Source: Bacillota bacterium
Lineage (GTDB): Bacteria > Bacillota > Clostridia > Oscillospirales > Ruminococcaceae
Direction: 5' to 3'
DNA: 57,335 bases
Assembly: GCA_023433405.1 (NCBI GenBank)
Contig: JAEZCT010000043.1
Coordinates: 1 to 57,335, forward strand
Below the pieces are notes generated by a model. The model worked only from the letters and a program-made list of their open reading frames with translations. It did no database searches and was not told the origin of the DNA. Numbering within the stretch: position 1 is the stretch's first letter; every line of letters begins with the position of its first letter. A program made the position numbers and the translations under genes. Shown piece by piece: positions 1 to 8,356 of this stretch.

Positions 1-68
1 TTGGCGATGCTCTCCAGCTCTTGTCGTTGCTCATCGCTTAGGCGTACAGGATACTTTTTTGGCTTCAT
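1..68 (-). mobile_element. IS630-family transposase, N-terminal start, cut by window edge
   Basis: Reading leftward from an ATG at 68-66, the strand encodes MKPKKYPVRLSDEQRQELES, which has the look of the opening of IS630-family DDE transposases (a short basic start before the helix-turn-helix). Only about 22 residues lie in the window; the rest would continue to the left. Upstream of the start, 69-130 is AT-rich, with a GGGGAATATTATAAC stretch and an ACTAAT sequence (reverse strand, near 105-110) that could belong to the element's terminal repeat. Identification rests on a short stretch but agrees with two other IS630 fragments in this window. Confidence 0.65.
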
Positions 69-153
69 TTGATACTCCCCCTTTGGGGAATATTATAACA
101 TCATTATTAGTCGACGCAAAGTGCTAGTTAAATATAACATCGATTGCAAACGC

Positions 154-2067
154 CTAGTCCCTTGCTCTGGTATTGACCTCCTCAAGAATAGCCGGCAGAA
201 ATTCTGCCACGGGCATTGCGCCCTTGTCGCCATCCTTGCGGGAACGTACCGATACGGTGCTGTCGCTTTCTTCCTTCTCACCGACCACCAGCATATAGGG
301 AATCTTGGCAAGCTGTGCTTCACGAATCTTGTACCCCATCTTTTCGGGGCGCAGGTCGATTTCAACGCGGATATCCTCTGCATTCAGGCGGTCAGCCACC
401 TTTTTCGCATAATCCGCAAAGCGCTCCGATATTGGGATAATCTTAACCTGCACCGGCGCAAGCCAGGTAGGGAACGCGCCTGCGAAATGCTCGATTAAAA
501 TACCAATAAAGCGTTCAATGCTCCCAAAGGCCACACGGTGAATCATTACCGGACGGTGCTTTTCGCCGTCCGCGCCGGTGTACTCCAGCTCAAACCGCTC
601 GGGCATCTGGAAGTCAAGCTGAATGGTGCCGCACTGCCAGGTTCTGCCCAGTGAATCCTCCAGGTGAAAATCGATTTTGGGTCCGTAAAACGCGCCGTCA
701 CCCTCGTTTACCACATACTTGCGACCCAGCTCATCGAGTGCCTCGCGCAGGGAGCTGGTTGCGTGTTCCCAATCGGCGTCGCTGCCCATGCTGTTTTCAG
801 GGCGGGTGGAAAGCTCCATGTGATAGTGAAAGCCAAACAGGCTGTAAACCTCATCAATCAGCGAAACCACGCCCTTAATCTCCTCCTGAATCTGGTCGCG
901 GGTCATGAAGATGTGGGCATCGTCCTGGGTAAAGCAACGCACCCGCATCAGCCCGTGCAGCGCCCCCGAAAGCTCGTGGCGGTGTACCAAACCAAGCTCG
1001 CCCACACGCATGGGCAGCTCGCGGTAGGAATGGGGCTCCAGCTTATAGGTAAGCATACCGCCGGGGCAGTTCATCGGCTTTACGGCGTAGCCCGTCTCAT
1101 CAATCATCGTGGTATACATGTTTTCTTTGTAATGGTCCCAGTGACCGGAGTTTCTCCAAAGCTCCTGATTGAGGATAATAGGGGTGGATATCTCCTGATA
1201 TCCCGCCTTTTTATGCACCTCGCGCCAATACTCAATGAGCAGATTCTTCACAACCATACCCTTGGGCAGGAAGAACGGGAAGCCGGGGCCTTCATCTAAC
1301 AGCGCAAACAGTCCAAGCTCCTTGCCAAGCCTCCGGTGATCCCGCTTTTTGGCCTCCTCCAGCCGCTCTAAATACTCGTCAAGCTGCGATCTCTTGGGGT
1401 ACGCGGTGCCGTAAATGCGACAGAGCATCTTGTTTTTTTCACTTCCCCGCCAATACGCGCCGGTGGCGGAGGTAAGCTTTACCGCCTTGACCGGGGCGGT
1501 GGTAAACAGATGAGGTCCGGCACACAGGTCGGCAAACTCACCCTGACGGTACATGGATATCTTTTCACCCTTACCCGCGTGTTCTTCTATAAGCTCCTGC
1601 TTATAAATCTCGCCATGCTCCCTCATAAACGCGAGAGCCTCGTCGCTTGAGAGCTCATAGCGCTCAAGCGGCAGCTCCTCCTTGGCGATTTTAATCATTT
1701 CCTCCTCAATCTTTGTCAAATCCTCAGGAGTAAACGGGGTCTCAACGTCAAAATCGTAATAGAAGCCGTTGTCTATCGCGGGGCCAATGGCAAGCTTTGC
1801 GGCGGGGTACAGGCGCTTTACTGCCTGTGCCAGAATATGGGACGCGGTATGCCAAAAGGTTTTTTTGCCGTCCGCATCGTCAAAGGTCAATAGTGACAGC
1901 GTGCAATCCGCCGTAAGCGGGGTGCGCAGGTCAATGAGCTTTCCGTCCGCTTTGGCGCTGCAAGCGGCCCTATACAGCCCCGCGCCCAGCTCCTTTGCTA
2001 TTTCTCCCGGGGTGATGCCCTCCTGGTACTGCTTGACGATACCGTCTTTGAGTTCAACATTAATCAT
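154..2067 (-). CDS. thrS: Threonyl-tRNA synthetase
   Basis: Class II aminoacyl-tRNA synthetase charging tRNA-Thr in the cytoplasm. At 637 residues it has the usual family length. In order: N-terminal TGS domain (about 1-60), the second additional (editing) domain with HTASHILAQAVKRLYP in the place of its zinc/catalytic HxxxH, then the catalytic core with MNCPGGM (zinc Cys), the motif 2 region LVHRHELSGALHGLMRVR and motif 3 MIHRVAFGSIERFIGILIEH, and a C-terminal anticodon-binding domain ending TVSVRSRKDG...NTRARD. The ATG at 2067 is preceded by AGGGAG about 13 bases upstream. It is monocistronic and transcribed away from rny. A long T-box leader with terminator lies immediately upstream, so expression should rise when tRNA-Thr is uncharged. 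Confidence 0.97.
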   Translation of the reverse strand: MINVELKDGIVKQYQEGITPGEIAKELGAGLYRAACSAKADGKLIDLRTPLTADCTLSLLTFDDADGKKTFWHTASHILAQAVKRLYPAAKLAIGPAIDNGFYYDFDVETPFTPEDLTKIEEEMIKIAKEELPLERYELSSDEALAFMREHGEIYKQELIEEHAGKGEKISMYRQGEFADLCAGPHLFTTAPVKAVKLTSATGAYWRGSEKNKMLCRIYGTAYPKRSQLDEYLERLEEAKKRDHRRLGKELGLFALLDEGPGFPFFLPKGMVVKNLLIEYWREVHKKAGYQEISTPIILNQELWRNSGHWDHYKENMYTTMIDETGYAVKPMNCPGGMLTYKLEPHSYRELPMRVGELGLVHRHELSGALHGLMRVRCFTQDDAHIFMTRDQIQEEIKGVVSLIDEVYSLFGFHYHMELSTRPENSMGSDADWEHATSSLREALDELGRKYVVNEGDGAFYGPKIDFHLEDSLGRTWQCGTIQLDFQMPERFELEYTGADGEKHRPVMIHRVAFGSIERFIGILIEHFAGAFPTWLAPVQVKIIPISERFADYAKKVADRLNAEDIRVEIDLRPEKMGYKIREAQLAKIPYMLVVGEKEESDSTVSVRSRKDGDKGAMPVAEFLPAILEEVNTRARD

Positions 2068-2436
2068 GATAACACGTCACTCCCTGTGTAAAATTCGATA
2101 AATTTCTCAAAATAAAGGTGATATAATAATAAAAAGCCCCAGCCCCGAATAATAATATCGGGGTGAGGCATTACTGCTCCACGGTTCCACCCGGTTTGCG
2201 ACCCGGCTTGCGACAAGGCGCAATTACCAAATCACCGCTTGTTCCTAAGCACGGTAACGGGTGCAGGACGCCGCTTGTTTTCGGGCCAAAAGACCCTCCC
2301 ACAGCGGGGCTCAGGGGTGGTTTTCCCGTTTCGAGGTACCAAGGCGGCGCTTTCAGCCTGCGGCGCACGCTCTCTTTGTGGTCTTGATTTCCTCAGGTAC
2401 TGTCCCCGTCAAGGCTTTAACAGTATTTAGCTTCTT
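2068..2436 (-). promoter_or_regulatory. T-box riboswitch leader of thrS
   Basis: About 370 nt of untranslated leader. The near-canonical T-box GGGTGGAACCGTGG is on the reverse strand at 2192-2179. It is followed by a GC-rich terminator hairpin (CCCCGA...TCGGGG with flanking GCCTCA/TGGGGC) and a T-run at about 2166-2130. Further upstream the leader shows the stem I landmarks: an AGAGAG bulge near 2377 and GGTACC...CCCCTGAG around 2340-2310. The ACC triplets at about 2321-2316 would be a Thr specifier. Known mechanism: uncharged tRNA pairs with specifier and T-box and favours antitermination. The specifier assignment is inferred. Confidence 0.92.
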
Positions 2437-2442
2437 CTCTTC

Positions 2443-2471
2443 ATACTACCACCCGAAAATCGGTTTGTCAA
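2443..2471 (-). promoter_or_regulatory. thrS promoter
   Basis: On the reverse strand TTGACA (2471-2466) and TAGTAT (2448-2443) are separated by 17 bp, a strong sigma-A-type promoter placed to start the T-box leader near 2437. Confidence 0.85.
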
Positions 2472-2530
2472 TATGATAAAAACCCGCGATAATTCGCATA
2501 TTTGAGCAAAAACGCGCGTTAAAACACTAC

Positions 2531-2559
2531 TTGACATCCAAACTGATACCATATACAAT
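2531..2559 (+). promoter_or_regulatory. rny promoter
   Basis: TTGACA at 2531-2536 and TACAAT at 2554-2559 with a 17-bp spacer, about 90 bp before the rny start and divergent from the thrS promoter. Confidence 0.85.
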
Positions 2560-2649
2560 AGTATGTGGTGCATATGCGCCATATAATTGTTTTTTAAATG
2601 TTATATTTTAGAGAAACTGAGCAATATGTAAAGGAGGTATTTTATTAAA

Positions 2650-4212
2650 GTGGATTCACAGACGATATTATACTGCGTCATTTCAGTAATCGTCGGAGCT
2701 ATAATGATCGGTGTCCCTCTATTTTTTCTGGGCATTTCATATAGAAAAAGAGTCGCTGAGGCAGAGTTCGGTTCTGCCGAACAGGAAGCTAAGCGTATTG
2801 TCAGCGAGTCTTTGAAAACTGCGGAAAGCAAGAAAAAGGAAGCACTAGTCGAGGCAAAAGACGAAATTTACAGAATGCGTTCGGATGCAGACAAGGAAAT
2901 TAAGGAACGCAGAAGCGAACTCCAGCGTCAGGAACGCCGGATTATGCAAAAGGAAGAAAATCTAGACCATAAAATGGAGACCCTCGAGCGCAAGGATGAA
3001 ACCCTGCAAAAGAAGCTTTCCGAGGCGGATGCAAAGCTAAGCGACGCCGAGGAGATTAAGAAACACCAGTTTGAGCTGCTTGAAAAGATCTCGATGTTTA
3101 CCATTGAGCAGGCCAAGGAGTTCATGCTTAAAAATTTGGAAAACGAGCTCGTTCACGAAAAAGCGCTTAAGATCAGCCAATACGAACAGATGCTGCGGGA
3201 TGAAGCCGACCAAAAGGCTCGCAATATCATCTCAATGGCTATCCAGCGCTGTGCCGCCGAGCATGTTGCCGAGGCCACCGTTTCGGTGGTGGCACTGCCA
3301 AGTGATGAAATGAAGGGCCGCATTATCGGGCGTGAGGGCAGAAACATCCGCGCGCTTGAGACACTGACCGGCGTCGATTTGATTATTGATGATACCCCGG
3401 AGGCCATTACCCTCTCCTGCTTTGACCCCGTCCGCCGGGAGATTGCCCGCCTGAGCCTTGAAAAGCTCATTTCGGACGGCCGCATCCACCCTGCCCGTAT
3501 TGAGGAGATGGTGGATAAATCTAAACACGAGGTGGAGCTTAAAATTCGCCAGGACGGCGAACGCGCCATTATCGAGACCGGTCTTCACGGCATGAACCCC
3601 GAGCTGATTAAGCTTATTGGCCGTTTGCGGTACCGTACCAGCTACGGACAGAACGTGCTTGACCATTCGCTGGAGGTTTCGTACCTTGCGGGCGTAATGG
3701 CAAGCGAGCTGGGTGCCGAGGCAACCCTTGCCCGCCGCGCAGGGCTTTTGCATGACATTGGCAAGGCTCTTGACCACGAAATTGAAGGCACGCATGTGGA
3801 TATTGGCGTTGATATTGCGAAAAAGTACAAGGAAAACCCCGATGTCATCCACGCTATCGCCGCACATCACGGCGATGTGGAGCCAAAGACGATTGTCGCG
3901 TGCCTGGTGCAGGCCGCCGACGCTATCTCCGCGGCGCGCCCCGGCGCACGGCGTGAGAACCTCGAAAACTATATCAAGCGTCTCGAAAAGCTTGAGGAAA
4001 TTGCGAACTCTTTTAACGGTGTTGAAAAATCTTTCGCGATTCAGGCGGGTCGCGAGGTTCGGATTATGGTGAAGCCCGAAGTGATCAATGACGACCAAAT
4101 GACGTTGCTCGCCCGCGATATTGTCGGCAAGATTGAGGCCGAGCTCGATTATCCGGGACAGATCAAGGTTCACATCGTCAGAGAAAACCGCGCTATTGAA
4201 TACGCTAAATAA
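2650..4212 (+). CDS. rny: Ribonuclease Y
   Basis: Membrane-anchored endoribonuclease that initiates mRNA decay. At 520 residues it has normal length. One N-terminal membrane helix (about 5-25) is followed by a long charged coiled coil (about 30-190), a KH RNA-binding domain (GRIIGREGRNIRALE, about 218-232) and an HD phosphohydrolase domain with the metal-binding HD pair at about 368-369 (LLHDIGKALDHE) and a later AAHHGDVEP. The GTG start at 2650 is supported by AAGGAGG at 2631-2637. ymdB follows, as in Bacillus, but with a good intrinsic terminator between them, so co-transcription would need readthrough. Confidence 0.97.
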   Translation: MDSQTILYCVISVIVGAIMIGVPLFFLGISYRKRVAEAEFGSAEQEAKRIVSESLKTAESKKKEALVEAKDEIYRMRSDADKEIKERRSELQRQERRIMQKEENLDHKMETLERKDETLQKKLSEADAKLSDAEEIKKHQFELLEKISMFTIEQAKEFMLKNLENELVHEKALKISQYEQMLRDEADQKARNIISMAIQRCAAEHVAEATVSVVALPSDEMKGRIIGREGRNIRALETLTGVDLIIDDTPEAITLSCFDPVRREIARLSLEKLISDGRIHPARIEEMVDKSKHEVELKIRQDGERAIIETGLHGMNPELIKLIGRLRYRTSYGQNVLDHSLEVSYLAGVMASELGAEATLARRAGLLHDIGKALDHEIEGTHVDIGVDIAKKYKENPDVIHAIAAHHGDVEPKTIVACLVQAADAISAARPGARRENLENYIKRLEKLEEIANSFNGVEKSFAIQAGREVRIMVKPEVINDDQMTLLARDIVGKIEAELDYPGQIKVHIVRENRAIEYAK

Positions 4213-4228
4213 AGCGCATGGTTCACAC

Positions 4229-4270
4229 GGCAGGGCTTGGGGTTTTTGGTCCCCTTGCCCTGCTTTTTTT
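4229..4270 (+). terminator. Intrinsic terminator after rny
   Basis: GCAGGGC...GCCCTGC stem with an inner GGGG/CCCC pair, followed by seven Ts. Confidence 0.85.
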
Positions 4271-4433
4271 GCAGGATTCTCTAAAAATATATGCAATATT
4301 CTAAATATTTACTGTAAAAACAAGGCTTTTTTTGCCTTTTGCCCATTGTAATTGTTATGGGATTCGCAGTATAATTAGGTATCATGTGTTATTCTGGAGG
4401 TTTTTGCGCCATGCAGAGGAGGCCGCTTAGGTT

Positions 4434-5207
4434 TTGAGAATTCTTTGCGTTGGCGATGTTATCGGCCGCAATGGCTGCAACTATTTAGCGCGGCATCTTC
4501 CCGCGTTAAAGCGCACCTGTAAAGCCGACGCCGTCGTGGCGAACGGGGAGAACTCCTCGCAGCGCAACGGTATATCCAAAAGCAGCGCGCAAAGACTGTT
4601 TGACGCCGGCGTTGACGTCATAACTACAGGCAACCATGTTTTTCGCCATAAGGATATCGGCGCTTATTTGGAGGAACGCGAGGATATTCTTAGGCCTGCA
4701 AATTACCCCAAGGGTACCTTTGGCAAGGGTTTGTATGTGCTTGATTTAGGTCGGGTGCGCGTCACCATTATTAACCTCATGGGCGTCGTCTTTATGGCGA
4801 ACCTCCAAAACCCGTTTGAATGCATGGACGAGCTTTTGGAACAGGTTGATACGAAGATTATCGTCGTGGACTTTCACGCCGAGGCGACAAGCGAAAAGCT
4901 GGCGCTCGCTTATTACCTTGACGGCCGCGTTTCGGCAATCTATGGCACGCATACCCATGTACAAACCGCCGATTCTCGCATACTGCCCCACGGAACAGGC
5001 CTTATTACCGATGTTGGCATGACAGGACCTATCCATTCCGTACTTGGCATGAAAACGGAGCTTGCAATCAGACGGCTGAGAACGATGATGCCGGTCGGCT
5101 TTGAGGTAGCCGAAGGCGACTGTATGATCTGCGGCGTGCTGTTTGACATCGACGAGCAAAGTGGTAAAACGATTTCGGTGGAACGGATTCATTTTGACAA
5201 GAGCTGA
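4434..5207 (+). CDS. ymdB: YmdB-family metallophosphoesterase (phosphodiesterase)
   Basis: Member of the YmdB/TIGR00282 calcineurin-like phosphoesterases; the Bacillus protein hydrolyses 2',3'-cyclic and cAMP phosphodiesters and affects sporulation versus biofilm decisions. The 257 residues match family length. Metal-binding motifs are visible: MRILCVGDVIGRNG at the start, ANGENSS, TTGNHVF, VVDFHAEATSEK and GTHTHVQTAD. The TTG at 4434 is chosen because it starts MRILCVGDVIG directly and AGAGGAGG lies at 4414-4421; the ATG at 4411 runs into a stop after eight codons. It lies between rny and spoVS, a conserved neighbourhood. Confidence 0.93.
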   Translation: MRILCVGDVIGRNGCNYLARHLPALKRTCKADAVVANGENSSQRNGISKSSAQRLFDAGVDVITTGNHVFRHKDIGAYLEEREDILRPANYPKGTFGKGLYVLDLGRVRVTIINLMGVVFMANLQNPFECMDELLEQVDTKIIVVDFHAEATSEKLALAYYLDGRVSAIYGTHTHVQTADSRILPHGTGLITDVGMTGPIHSVLGMKTELAIRRLRTMMPVGFEVAEGDCMICGVLFDIDEQSGKTISVERIHFDKS

Positions 5208-5249
5208 ACTAGACCCCCAGCGTTTTTCCTGCCTAATACTATTGCCCGG

Positions 5250-5330
5250 TAAAGGTGCCTATAAAAATCTGCGGAAAAACCAAGATTCTTTGATTTTTTA
5301 CAGGCTTTTTTATCGGATAATGGGATAAGC
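5250..5330 (+). repeat. Relic of the 102-bp hairpin element
   Basis: Contains TATAAAAATCTGCGGAAAA and the distal end TTATCGGATAATGGGATAAG, which match the interior and the GGAT-side end of the intact elements (for example 40571-40672) but with substitutions and no proximal end. It lies between ymdB and spoVS. Confidence 0.6.
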
Positions 5331-5425
5331 ATCGTTGCGTTTCTCTTTCTTTTATGTATCAAAAAGGCAGAGGAGCCGGCGAATTTTCACAACGACAGTA
5401 TAAAACTGGAAGGATTGAAATAATG

Positions 5426-5686
5426 ATGGAAGTATTAAAGGTTTCAGCTAAATCGATTCCGAACTCCGTCGCGGGGGCGATTGCAGGGGTTATTCGGGAA
5501 AAAGGTTCCGTTGAGGTGCAGGCTGTCGGCGCCGGCGCTTCCAATCAGGCGGTCAAGGCTGTGGCAATTGCCAGAGGCTATATGGCTCCTTCCGGAGTTG
5601 ACCTCGTCTGTATCCCTGCGTTTGCAAGCGTAACCATTGACGGCGAGGACCGCACCGCGATTAAGCTGATTGTCGAACCCCGATAA
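5426..5686 (+). CDS. spoVS: Stage V sporulation protein S
   Basis: Small Alba-fold-like DNA/RNA-binding protein needed for spore coat assembly and dehydration in Bacillus. The 86 residues from this ATG have the expected family length and a continuous family-like sequence: EVLKVSAKSIPNSVAGAI, VGAGASNQAVKAVAIARGY, then APSGVDLVCIPAF and the C-terminal DGEDRTAIKLIVEP. GGAAGG lies about 12 bases upstream; an adjacent ATG at 5423 would add one Met. It sits downstream of ymdB as in many spore formers, which is the best hint that this organism sporulates. A terminator follows. Confidence 0.95.
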   Translation: MEVLKVSAKSIPNSVAGAIAGVIREKGSVEVQAVGAGASNQAVKAVAIARGYMAPSGVDLVCIPAFASVTIDGEDRTAIKLIVEPR

Positions 5687-5791
5687 CTCAAATCTTTTGG
5701 TTTTTATTTTTCAATATACTAAACTTTATACTCCTACATAAGCCGAGACAAACGCGCATCCAGGCACTTAAGGCATGATAAAGTTCCTCTT

Positions 5792-5825
5792 ACGGCGGGA
5801 GAGCATTGCTCCCCGCCGTTTTTGC
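5792..5825 (+). terminator. Intrinsic terminator after spoVS
   Basis: ACGGCGGGAGAGC / GCTCCCCGCCGT stem followed by TTTTT. Confidence 0.85.
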
Positions 5826-5904
5826 AAGCCTCTTTAACCCTATAACATCTGCCGCACATTTTAATTAACAACCAACGCCTTGTGGAAGAAAGGAAACCTC
5901 AGCC

Positions 5905-7473
5905 ATGGGCAAAATGCATGTAACAGTTTTATCAGCCGCTGCCGCGGCGCTGGTGCTTACCTCCTGCGGTATGCTGCAGCCCAGCGCCGCGCTGGAATCC
6001 TCCTCCCGGCAAAGCGTATCCTCCGCGCCCAGCGCGGCCTCGGGTACGCCGCAAAAGCCCGACAACGGGCTTTTTGAAATACCCTATAACTCAGAGGATT
6101 CCCTAAACCCCTTCCGGTCCACCTCCCGCCAAAATCTTGAGCTGCACACACTCGTTTACGACAGCCTGGTAAAGCTTGATAACGACTTTACGCCGGTTAT
6201 GAGTGTCGCCTCAGATATAGAGATAGAAGGAACGCTTTGCACCGTAACCATACGAAACGGCGTGGTCTTTTCAAACGACGAATATCTGACCGCCGACGAT
6301 GTGAAATATTCCCTCGATTCCATTTTTGCCTCCTCCTCCCCCTACGCCAAGCGTCTTGCCTGCATCGCAGACTACACAGTAAAGGATGACAGCACACTGC
6401 TTATTACCCTCACCCGCCCCGACGTGCTGTTTATTAACCTGCTTGATTTCCCCATTGTACTGTACGGCACGGCCAAGAGCGAGCGCCCTGTAGGCTCGGG
6501 GCGTTACCGCTACGCCGAGAGCGAAGAGGAGGAAGGCGGCGTAATTCGCCTTGAGGCAAACCCCAACTGGTACGGCGGCGCCCCCGATACCTTTACAGAG
6601 CTGTACCTGACGCCATACTCCTACAACGACTCCCTCATTCACGCCCTAAAGGGGGGGGTTATTGATTTTGCGTTTACCGACCTTGTAAAGGCGCAAAGCT
6701 CCACCAACATGGGCAGCAGCCCCATTCAGGTTCCCATGACCAATTTGGTTTTTGTGGGCTTAAACGGCTCGAGGGGCTACACCGCAACGGCGTCCTTTCG
6801 CAAGGCCATATCCCTTTGTATTGACCGGACGGATATTGTTTCGCAGGCCTTTTTATCCCGCGCATCGGCATCCTCCACCCCTTTTAACCCCAACATGTAC
6901 GCCACCGCGGAGCTTGCAAACCAGCTGGACGCGGATACGCAGGCGGCAAATTCCATCCTTGACGCTCTGGGCTATACCACACGGGACGAGGAGGGCTACC
7001 GGCTGCACGGCACCCAGCGCGTGGCGCTGAACCTTTTAATTAACACCGAGAATTTTTACCGCACCCAAACCGCAAAGCTTGTAAAGGAGAACCTTGCGGC
7101 AATTGGCGTGGATTGTGTTATTGTGGAGAAAAACTCCGCCGCCTTTCTCACCGCGGTACAGAGCGGGGATTTTGAAATGTACATTGCCGAAACCAAGCTG
7201 TTTGCAAACAACGACCTGTCGCCATTTTTGCAGCAGGGCGGGGCACTCTCCTTTGGGCTTGCCACAGGCGGACTTTTCGCACAATATACCTCCGTTCAGG
7301 CGGGGCAGACCGGGTATGACTATTTCTGCACCCAGTTTCTTGAGCAGTCTCCTTTTATCCCTCTGGTGTTTCGCAACGGCGTTTCGTTTTTCTCCCGCAC
7401 CATGGCTTATAACGTGCGGTCCTCGGCCAGCGATATCTTTTTTAACATTGAGGACTGGCGGTACGCCTCGTAA
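5905..7473 (+). CDS. ABC-type peptide/nickel-binding lipoprotein (SBP_bac_5 family)
   Basis: Extracellular solute-binding protein of the oligopeptide/dipeptide/nickel type (family 5), 522 residues. The signal peptide ends in a lipobox LTSC with the lipidated Cys at about residue 21, followed by a Ser/Ala-rich linker. The mature part opens like family 5 proteins (FEIPYNSEDSLNPFRSTS) and keeps the usual features LTADDVKYSLDSIF, LEANPNWYGG and FRKAISLCIDRTDI. AAAGGAAA lies about 10 bases upstream of the ATG. No permease or ATPase gene is adjacent, so it is an orphan binding protein that must use a transporter encoded elsewhere or act as a sensor. The ligand cannot be told from sequence. Confidence 0.88.
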   Translation: MGKMHVTVLSAAAAALVLTSCGMLQPSAALESSSRQSVSSAPSAASGTPQKPDNGLFEIPYNSEDSLNPFRSTSRQNLELHTLVYDSLVKLDNDFTPVMSVASDIEIEGTLCTVTIRNGVVFSNDEYLTADDVKYSLDSIFASSSPYAKRLACIADYTVKDDSTLLITLTRPDVLFINLLDFPIVLYGTAKSERPVGSGRYRYAESEEEEGGVIRLEANPNWYGGAPDTFTELYLTPYSYNDSLIHALKGGVIDFAFTDLVKAQSSTNMGSSPIQVPMTNLVFVGLNGSRGYTATASFRKAISLCIDRTDIVSQAFLSRASASSTPFNPNMYATAELANQLDADTQAANSILDALGYTTRDEEGYRLHGTQRVALNLLINTENFYRTQTAKLVKENLAAIGVDCVIVEKNSAAFLTAVQSGDFEMYIAETKLFANNDLSPFLQQGGALSFGLATGGLFAQYTSVQAGQTGYDYFCTQFLEQSPFIPLVFRNGVSFFSRTMAYNVRSSASDIFFNIEDWRYAS

Positions 7474-7794
7474 ATTTTAGCGTCAAGAGCCTTCAACAGG
7501 TAAGTTGAGCGCTCAACCCGGTTCAATATTCAGGTGCTATCCTGCGGGTTTGTCATACTTTTTGGACGTTTATCTGCGATTTTGGCATAATTCAGTCAAA
7601 TAAGCCACAAATTTGCGCACAAAATCTTGATATACTATTAAAAAATTCATGAAACTGTGCTATAATAATCCTGATTCTCAAAAATCAAATTTCAAAGACC
7701 ATTTTGTGTTATGATTTTTGAACAGCGTCTTATATTAGCAGCAGGGGGATACCCACAATCCGGCTCATCAGCCGGCGAAACGGAGGTTTAGAGT
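7474..7794. other. Gap between binding protein and asp23-like gene
   Basis: AT-rich in the middle. A possible promoter for the downstream operon has TATAAT at 7661-7666 with a weak TTAAAA 17 bp upstream. TTGAGCGCTCAA at about 7505-7516 is a 12-bp palindrome, and CCGGCTCATCAGCCGG at about 7762-7777 forms a short hairpin close to the ribosome site. No gene or clear terminator is seen. Confidence 0.4.
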
Positions 7795-8145
7795 ATGATT
7801 CGGATTGAAAATCCGCTGGGGTTTATCGAGATTTCCACCGACTATTTTGCAAACTTGGTGGGCAACGCGGCGTCAAACTGTTTTGGCGTGGCAGGCATGG
7901 CCACCAGCGGCACGGTGCAGGGCATCCGTTCGCTGATAGTCTCGCCCGACCTGCCCGATAAGGGTGTGCGCATCCGCAACCGGGATGGCAAGCTGGAGAT
8001 TGATCTTCACATTGTTGTGACCTATGGTGTCAACATCTCCGCCATTGTCAAAAGCATCATCAACAAGGTTAGCTATACCGTGGAACAAGCCACCGGCCTG
8101 ATTGTAAACAAGGTTAATGTTTTTGTCGATGAGATGATGGCTTAG
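7795..8145 (+). CDS. Asp23/Gls24 family protein (YloU-like)
   Basis: Small 116-residue envelope-stress-associated protein of the Asp23 family (DUF322). The pattern IEISTDYFANLVGNAASNCFGVAGM followed by DLHIVVTYGVNISAIVKSI and ending VNVFVDEM is characteristic. In Bacillus the homologue yloU sits directly upstream of yloV, the same order as here. The start has a strong ribosome site (ACGGAGG, about 9 bases before the ATG). The protein is predicted soluble with no signal peptide. The molecular role of the YloU branch is not established. Confidence 0.92.
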   Translation: MIRIENPLGFIEISTDYFANLVGNAASNCFGVAGMATSGTVQGIRSLIVSPDLPDKGVRIRNRDGKLEIDLHIVVTYGVNISAIVKSIINKVSYTVEQATGLIVNKVNVFVDEMMA

Positions 8146-8356
8146 CTGCCAAAACCAAAACCGTCAAAAAAGCAATGCGGCCGCTCTTTTTAGAAGGGTA
8201 ACCCCGTCGATTCTTTCTGTGCGGGAGCGGTACACGCTTATCTTGATCATGCTTGCGATACTCCTGCCAGCAAAAAGTACGGCATTTTTACAATGCTTTT
8301 CGCTGGTGGCAGTATTAAGATACGCCGGTGCACAGCGGCAGAAATTGGGTGAAGAT

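Noticed and set aside
3232..4296. Long open frame antisense to rny
   Set aside because: It mirrors the rny codons, has no ribosome site or family resemblance, and rny is unambiguous.
8219..8356. 46-residue hydrophobic N-terminal extension of the FakA-like protein
   Set aside because: Not found in the family, no ribosome site; the GTG at 8357 gives the standard length and start.
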